A stretch of 10,449 nucleotides of DNA from contig CAIVVS010000089.1 in the NCBI GenBank assembly GCA_903909415.1, positions 1-10,449 of the forward strand, in the 5' to 3' direction. The notes under the pieces were generated by a model that was not told the DNA's origin, did no database searches, and worked only from the letters and a program-made list of their open reading frames with translations. This document shows, one piece after another, positions 6,550 to 10,449 of the stretch (positions within the stretch are counted from its first letter, which is position 1; every line of letters begins with the position of its first letter). Source of the stretch: an uncultured Pseudomonadota bacterium. GTDB taxonomy: Bacteria; Pseudomonadota; Gammaproteobacteria; Burkholderiales; SG8-39. The translations under genes were made by a program, and so were the position numbers.

Positions 6550-7433
6550 GGGGACTCCTTCGCTTGCCGGGACTTGGTCGCTTCGCAGCGACGGATGAAG
6601 TCCAGCCAGATCGGCGCGACCAGCGCGCCCTGGAACTTCGAGGTTTCCGGATACGGGATGGTCGGGCCGAACTCGCGGTCCCACTCCTCCAGCGTGCACA
6701 CCGGCTCGTGGTACTCGGCCAGCGGCAGCAGGCGCGCCATGCGCTGCGCCACCGTGGTCGGGTGCACCGGGTCGCAGCCGCCGGTGACGCTGGCCGGGAT
6801 CCTGATCGAGGCCCATTGTTCGTCGTTCAGCCGGCAGCCGGCCACCGGCAGGTCACCGCTGGTGTTGAAGAACATCTCCCAGTACGCCATCTGGCGCGCG
6901 AACTGGTGCGGGTCCAGCGCCATCAGCGCAGCGCGGTTCTCCGGCCGGATCGCAATCGACGCGGCAAACGGGTTGAGTTCGCACACCGCCTTCATCCCGC
7001 CGCGCAGCGCCGCGCGCATGAAAGGACGGTAGGCATTGCGCGCCAGGCGTTCGGCGGCGTACTCCTCGCCCGAGGGCCAGGCCAGCAGCATGCCGCGCAC
7101 CAGCTCCGGGTACTTGTAGGCCAGCGTCGGCGTGGTGCGGCAGCCGGCGTACTCGCCCGCATAGCAGGGACCGAGGTCCAGCGCGCGGATCAGCGCGGCA
7201 AGGTCATCGGCCGCGACGTCCGCTTCGGACAGGTCGCCCGCGGCCGCGATGTCCGATCCGCCATCGGTGTTGCGCCGGTCCCAGGTGATGACGCGACATT
7301 CTTTCGCGAGCGCGTCGGCGACCACGCCGTGCACATGGCCCGCCCAGCGCCCGCCGGGGGTGAGCACCACGGGCACGCCGCTGCCTCGGCTTTCGTAGCG
7401 GAGGGTGGTGCCGTTGACGGAGATGACGGGCAT
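6546..7433 (-). CDS. alpha/beta-hydrolase-fold protein with Tyr at the nucleophile position
   Basis: A 295-residue cytoplasmic protein with an alpha/beta-hydrolase layout: N-terminal beta pair (ISVNGTTLRYESRGSG, 4-19), the oxyanion-side loop TPGG (25-28), the motif ITWDRRNTDGGSD (49-61), an elbow at 90-100, and a late acidic motif GGCDPVHP (218-225), where D221 may be the acid and H224 a candidate His. The elbow reads G93-E94-Y95-A96-G97, where the family has G-x-S-x-G. The codon is TAC, one base from a serine codon (TCC). It may therefore be inactive, use other chemistry, or reflect a sequence error. ATG 7433 is chosen because MPVISVNG starts the fold; a GTG at 7487 would add 18 residues and leave only 9 bases after the DUF427 gene. 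The stop overlaps the Rieske start, so the products are probably made together. In aromatic pathways such proteins often open rings or cleave esters, but no substrate can be assigned. Confidence 0.8.
   Translation of the reverse strand: MPVISVNGTTLRYESRGSGVPVVLTPGGRWAGHVHGVVADALAKECRVITWDRRNTDGGSDIAAAGDLSEADVAADDLAALIRALDLGPCYAGEYAGCRTTPTLAYKYPELVRGMLLAWPSGEEYAAERLARNAYRPFMRAALRGGMKAVCELNPFAASIAIRPENRAALMALDPHQFARQMAYWEMFFNTSGDLPVAGCRLNDEQWASIRIPASVTGGCDPVHPTTVAQRMARLLPLAEYHEPVCTLEEWDREFGPTIPYPETSKFQGALVAPIWLDFIRRCEATKSRQAKESP
6554..6559 (-). promoter_or_regulatory. Shine-Dalgarno site for the Rieske oxygenase
   Basis: AAGGAG on the minus strand, 4 bases before ATG 6549 and inside the end of the hydrolase gene. 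It supports this start rather than the long upstream extension of the same frame. The spacing is short but workable. Confidence 0.75.
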
Positions 7434-7496
7434 GGTGGCAGCCTGCGGAAATGGATTGCGTGGCGCAAATTCTAACCGGGCCACCACCAGTTGGTA

Positions 7497-8027
7497 CTAC
7501 CAGCCGCCGCTGCCCGGATCGCCCTTGAACGGACCGACCAGTTCATCGGTGATCCAGCCGCCGTAGAAGCGCCCGGGCTGCGGGCGCACCGTTTCGCCCC
7601 CGACCGTGCAGGCAACGCGATCCGGATAGAACGCGATCCAGCCCTTGATCGCGGCGAATGCCGGCCTGGGCGATGCGTAGCTCCAGGCCACCGGCATCGC
7701 GGGGTTCGCCTTCAGCGCCAAGTACCCCGCCTCGCCCTTCCACTCGCACATCGAGCGTCCGGCGACGCGCACCAGCAAGGCCATGTCCACCTCGTCGGGC
7801 GGCAGGTAGAAGGTCGGCGGGCTGGCGGTCTCCAGCAGGCGCAGCGCGCGCGTGGTCGCTGCCAGCACGCTGCCGCCAGTCGCATGCACTTCGACGCGGC
7901 GCGCATCCGGCACCAGCACCGGCGGCCGCGGGTAGTCCCAGACCGATTCCTGGCCGGGTCCCGGCGGCACGGCGAAGGCCGGGCGGGCCTGGCCGCGCCA
8001 GGTCCACATGTCTTCGGGCCGGCTCAC
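7497..8027 (-). CDS. DUF427 domain protein
   Basis: A 176-residue soluble protein of the DUF427 family, whose biochemical role is unknown to me. The motifs run in the usual order: ESVWDYPRPP (27-36), LLETASPPTFYLPPDEV (64-80), CEWKGEAGY (94-102), AWSYASP (114-120), AFYPDRV (132-138), then a C-terminal FKGDPGSGGW ending like other family members. The start is a GTG at 8027, 10 bases after the YaeQ stop with a GAGG 8 bases before it; an ATG at 8009 would remove six residues and cannot be excluded. It sits between yaeQ and the hydrolase in the same direction, so co-transcription is likely. The catalytic relevance of C94 is speculation. Confidence 0.88.
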   Translation of the reverse strand: MSRPEDMWTWRGQARPAFAVPPGPGQESVWDYPRPPVLVPDARRVEVHATGGSVLAATTRALRLLETASPPTFYLPPDEVDMALLVRVAGRSMCEWKGEAGYLALKANPAMPVAWSYASPRPAFAAIKGWIAFYPDRVACTVGGETVRPQPGRFYGGWITDELVGPFKGDPGSGGW

Positions 8028-8037
8028 GCCGCGGGCC

Positions 8038-8589
8038 TCATCCCGCCGCCTCGCCCAGCGGAACCTCGGCGATGGTGCCGGTCAGCGTGTCCTTGCCGGT
8101 GGACACGTAGAGCGTGCCGCCGCTGACCGACACGTCCAGGGTCATGCGCCGGTCCAGCTTGGCCGCCATCGCATTCAGGAAGTCGCGCTCGATCGCCACC
8201 AGGCGCACGCGCTCGATGTTGTGGATGCGCTCCCCCGCCCATTGGCGCGCCAGCAGCGCGGCGTCGCGGTGCGCGTACACGGCCACGCGCGGCGCGGCCT
8301 TGGCGGCCTTGTGCACGCGCGCGGCCTCCGGCGCGCCGACCTCGATCCAGGCCTGCAGCTGCCCGGTGAGGTCGCGGATCGCGATCGGCGGCTCGTCCGG
8401 GTCGGACAGGCCGCGGCCGAAGGCGATGCCCTCGCCGTACTCCAGGCAGTACGCCATCAGGCGCGTGACGAGGTAGGTCTCGGACTCGGAAGGATGGCGC
8501 GCGACGCGCAGGTTGAAGGTCTCGTACACGCCGCGGTCGCTGTCGGCGAGGTGGATGTCGAATACGTAGATCGTTGCGGTCAGGGCCAT
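8038..8589 (-). CDS. yaeQ: YaeQ family protein
   Basis: A 183-residue cytoplasmic protein close in length and pattern to E. coli YaeQ, a family with a PD-(D/E)XK-nuclease-like fold and no settled function. Recognisable features are the start MALTATIY, ARHPSES (30-36), the acidic stretch SDPDEPP (62-68), WIEVGAPE (81-88) with K94 downstream, and TLDVSVSGGTLYVS (150-163). D65, E83 and K94 are the residues that I would examine as a nuclease-like site (inference). ATG 8589 gives the family start; the same frame opens at 8685 but the extra 32 residues are arginine-rich and unlike the family. The ribosome-binding site is weak. It lies 58 bases after the membrane-protein gene and 10 bases before the DUF427 gene. 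Confidence 0.9.
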   Translation of the reverse strand: MALTATIYVFDIHLADSDRGVYETFNLRVARHPSESETYLVTRLMAYCLEYGEGIAFGRGLSDPDEPPIAIRDLTGQLQAWIEVGAPEAARVHKAAKAAPRVAVYAHRDAALLARQWAGERIHNIERVRLVAIERDFLNAMAAKLDRRMTLDVSVSGGTLYVSTGKDTLTGTIAEVPLGEAAG

Positions 8590-8647
8590 GGTGGCCCGAG
8601 TGTACCGCCCCCGCGAAGGGCATCCCGCGTTCCGCCCGCGAGGGCGC

Positions 8648-9085
8648 TTACCGGCGCGACTGCCTGCGGCGCACGATGGTGGCAACCCAGGGCACGCACA
8701 CCAGCCAGGCCACGCCGAAAGCCATCAGTCCGCCCTGGCTGAGGTCGTATTCCTGCAGCAGGCGCGACATCGGCATGCCCATCGCGCGCGCCAGCACCAC
8801 CTCGAAGGCAATGGTCAGCACCACCCAGGCCAGGCCCGCCAGCACGAACGCCGCGCGGCCCCGCAGGTCCATCCATGACGCGAAGGACCATGCCACCAGG
8901 AAGATGAGCAGCGACGCGGTGAACACGCTCAGCTGCCGGGCCTGCAGGTCGCCGACCAGCGGCGCGAGGAACAACTGGCGCAGCGTGCCATGCACCGACT
9001 CGACCACGGCGATCACGCCCCACACGGCCAGCACCCGCCCCCATCGCATGCCCGGTACGGGCGCGGGGACGGGCGGGAGGCTCAT
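8648..9085 (-). CDS. small four-helix inner-membrane protein, function unknown
   Basis: A 145-residue hydrophobic protein with four predicted membrane segments, at about residues 15-33, 53-71, 78-98 and 117-138. A proline-rich N-terminus and a strongly basic C-terminus (RRRQSRR) suggest that the tail faces the cytoplasm. The stretch E30-SVHGTLRQLFLAPLVGD (30-46), at the end of helix 1, is charged and ordered and looks like the conserved part. I do not recognise a named family and assign no function. The start at ATG 9085 follows the MetE-like stop by 21 bases, so it is probably in the same transcript. Its ribosome-binding site is poor. Confidence 0.8.
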   Translation of the reverse strand: MSLPPVPAPVPGMRWGRVLAVWGVIAVVESVHGTLRQLFLAPLVGDLQARQLSVFTASLLIFLVAWSFASWMDLRGRAAFVLAGLAWVVLTIAFEVVLARAMGMPMSRLLQEYDLSQGGLMAFGVAWLVCVPWVATIVRRRQSRR

Positions 9086-9106
9086 GCCTGGCTCAAGGCG
9101 CCAGGC

Positions 9107-10252
9107 TCACTTCCAGAACTGCTTGCTGGCGATGCGCGCGCCCTCGGCCATCGCGGCGAGCTTGGCCCAGACCACGTCCGGGTCCACGGCAGCCTGGCCC
9201 ACCCAGGTGCCGTAGCCGCAGTCGCTGCCGGCGACCACGTTCTCGCGACCGACCAGGTTGGCGTAGCGGCCGATGCGCTGCGCGATCAGCTCAGGGTGCT
9301 CGATGAAGTTCGACTTGGACTCCAGCACGCCCGGGATCAGCACCTTGCCCTCGGGCAGCTTGATGCGCTCGAACAGGGTGTACTCGTGGGCGTGGCGCGG
9401 GTTCGCCGCCTCGAAGGAGATAGCGCTGGGCCGCGCGCTGAACACCACGTCGACGATGTCGGACAGCGGCACGTCGCAGTGGTGCGGCCCCTCGTAGTTG
9501 CCCCAGCACAGGTGCATGCGCAGCTGCTCGGGCGCGATGTTGCGCGTGGCGTGGTTCAGCGCCTCGACGTGCATCTGCGCGCGCTTGCGGAACTCGGCGG
9601 TGGACAGGTCGGCGTACTGGATGTGCCGGCCCATCGCCAGGTCCGGGCAGTCCAGCTGCAGCACGAAGCCGGCCTTGGCCACGGTCTCGTACTCGTGGCG
9701 CATCGCCTCGGCGATCGCCTCGAGGTAGGCCTCCTGCGTGGGGTAGTGGTCGTTGCGGAAGAACAGCGACACCACGCCCGGCGAGGCGGCGCTCATGAAG
9801 CCGTCGCCCGCGCGCGCCGGCCCGAGCGCGGCCAGCAGGTTCTCGGCATCGGTCACCGGCGCCGCGGCATCCAGCACCGTGATCGGCGCGTTGCAGGCGG
9901 GGGTCTTGCGGCGCGAGCGGCCCGGGTCGCCGAACACGCGCTTGGCCAGCGCGGGGAATGCCGCGAGGTCCTGGTAGACGAAGCTGTTGCCGGTGCCGCC
10001 GAAGCCGTTCAGCCGGTCCTTGATGTAGGTGGCATAGCTCGGCTTGGACATCTCGCCGTCGTTGACCAGGTCCACGCCCGCGTCGATCTGGCGTTTCGCG
10101 ACTTCGGCCACCGCGGACTTCACCCGCGCGGCCAGCGCCGCCGCATCCACCGGCACGCCCTCCTCCTTGGCGTACATCATGCGGATCAGGTCTTCCGGGC
10201 GCGGCAGGCTGCCGGTGTGGGTGGTGAGGAAGCGTTCGGTGCTGCGTTTCAT
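9107..10252 (-). CDS. cobalamin-independent methionine-synthase II-like zinc protein (MetE C-terminal domain family)
   Basis: A 381-residue single-domain relative of the catalytic C-terminal half of MetE, the family that also holds epoxyalkane:coenzyme M transferases. These enzymes activate a thiol on zinc for alkyl transfer. Candidate zinc ligands are all present: H247-L-C249, E281 (in SFEAANPRH) and C345 (in GSDCGYG). The N-terminus FLTTHTGSLPRP (8-19), the sequence NDGEMSK (64-70) and LDCPDLAMGRH (200-210) are also typical. It lacks the N-terminal half of full MetE, so methionine synthesis from folate is unlikely unless another donor is used. ATG 10252 is preceded by AAGGAG at 8 bases; the ATG at 10273 would add seven residues without support. 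It follows the dehydrogenase by 37 bases. A catabolic role (alkyl transfer to a thiol, or demethylation) is inferred from the oxygenase and dehydrogenase nearby; the substrate is unknown. Confidence 0.88.
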   Translation of the reverse strand: MKRSTERFLTTHTGSLPRPEDLIRMMYAKEEGVPVDAAALAARVKSAVAEVAKRQIDAGVDLVNDGEMSKPSYATYIKDRLNGFGGTGNSFVYQDLAAFPALAKRVFGDPGRSRRKTPACNAPITVLDAAAPVTDAENLLAALGPARAGDGFMSAASPGVVSLFFRNDHYPTQEAYLEAIAEAMRHEYETVAKAGFVLQLDCPDLAMGRHIQYADLSTAEFRKRAQMHVEALNHATRNIAPEQLRMHLCWGNYEGPHHCDVPLSDIVDVVFSARPSAISFEAANPRHAHEYTLFERIKLPEGKVLIPGVLESKSNFIEHPELIAQRIGRYANLVGRENVVAGSDCGYGTWVGQAAVDPDVVWAKLAAMAEGARIASKQFWK

Positions 10253-10260
10253 GGGTGCTG

Positions 10261-10266
10261 CTCCTT
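10261..10266 (-). promoter_or_regulatory. Shine-Dalgarno site for the MetE-like gene
   Basis: AAGGAG on the minus strand, 8 bases before ATG 10252. It decides the start in favour of MKRSTERFL over the in-frame ATG at 10273. Confidence 0.8.
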
Positions 10267-10289
10267 GCGTCATATGTTGGTGGCGCCGC

Positions 10290-10449
10290 TCAGCGGCCGT
10301 GCCCGGGCAGCGGCCCGAGCGTGAATCCCGAATCCAGCACCAGCACCTGGCCGGTCACCAGGTCCGCGCCCTCGATGAACCAGACCACGGCGCGCGCCAC
10401 GTCCTCGGGGGTGGAGGCCTTGCCCAGCGGCGCGGTGGCTTCCCAGTGC
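10290..10449 (-). CDS. short-chain dehydrogenase/reductase, C-terminal fragment
   Basis: The last 52 codons of a gene that continues beyond the right edge. The visible protein has the SDR C-terminal pattern: PLGKASTPEDVARAVVWF, then LVTGQVLVLDSGFTLG, matching the usual G-x-PEDVA...F and TGQ-x(3)-DGG of NAD(P)-dependent SDRs. The second motif has DSG where DGG is common. The catalytic Ser-Tyr-Lys and the cofactor-binding glycines would lie outside the window, so activity cannot be judged. It would oxidise or reduce an alcohol/carbonyl group. The stop is 37 bases before the MetE-like start in the same direction, so it probably belongs to the same transcription unit and perhaps the same pathway. 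Confidence 0.85.
   Translation of the reverse strand, partial: HWEATAPLGKASTPEDVARAVVWFIEGADLVTGQVLVLDSGFTLGPLPGHGR

Noticed and set aside
8590..8685. An in-frame 32-residue N-terminal extension of YaeQ
   Set aside because: The extra residues are arginine-rich and absent from the family, whose proteins begin with MAL-type sequence as at 8589.
8990..10324. A 444-codon plus-strand frame opposite the MetE-like gene, and a 613-codon one at 5191-7032 opposite the oxygenase and hydrolase
   Set aside because: Both have shadow-like composition and oppose genes with intact catalytic motifs; long antisense frames are common in GC-rich genomes.

Overview
The window is uniformly GC-rich. It carries a Bug/TctC-type periplasmic receptor, a 7Fe ferredoxin of the FdxA type and a phthalate-dioxygenase-type Rieske oxygenase. 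Together these suggest a betaproteobacterium, most likely Burkholderiales (inference from gene content only). Genes are densely packed, and I see no RNA gene, insertion sequence, CRISPR array or attachment site.

Two blocks face each other. The left block (1-4126, + strand) has a candidate promoter inside a perfect inverted repeat, then fdxA, a 144-base gap with a short tandem repeat, and a 1177-residue flavoprotein. That protein joins a GltD/NfnB-like iron-sulfur plus FAD/NAD(P) module to a PyrK/NfnA-like ferredoxin-reductase module in one chain, behind about 235 N-terminal residues that I do not recognise. Its layout is that of a fused NfnAB (the electron-bifurcating NADH-dependent ferredoxin:NADP+ oxidoreductase), with a low-potential ferredoxin encoded next door. 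This is the most interesting object in the window.

The right block (4253-10449, - strand, read from high to low coordinates) is one tightly spaced series: the end of a short-chain dehydrogenase, a cobalamin-independent methionine-synthase-like zinc protein, a four-helix membrane protein, a YaeQ-family protein, a DUF427 protein, an alpha/beta-hydrolase-fold protein, a Rieske oxygenase alpha subunit and a Bug/TctC receptor. The last three are joined by two 4-base ATGA stop/start overlaps. They probably form a translationally coupled unit for capturing and oxidising an organic (perhaps aromatic) acid. The dehydrogenase and MetE-like protein could act in the same pathway, but the substrate is unknown. 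The hydrolase has Tyr where the nucleophilic Ser is expected.

The blocks converge on a 126-base intergenic region (4127-4252), which holds a GC-rich hairpin with a GCAA loop and an AT-rich inverted repeat.
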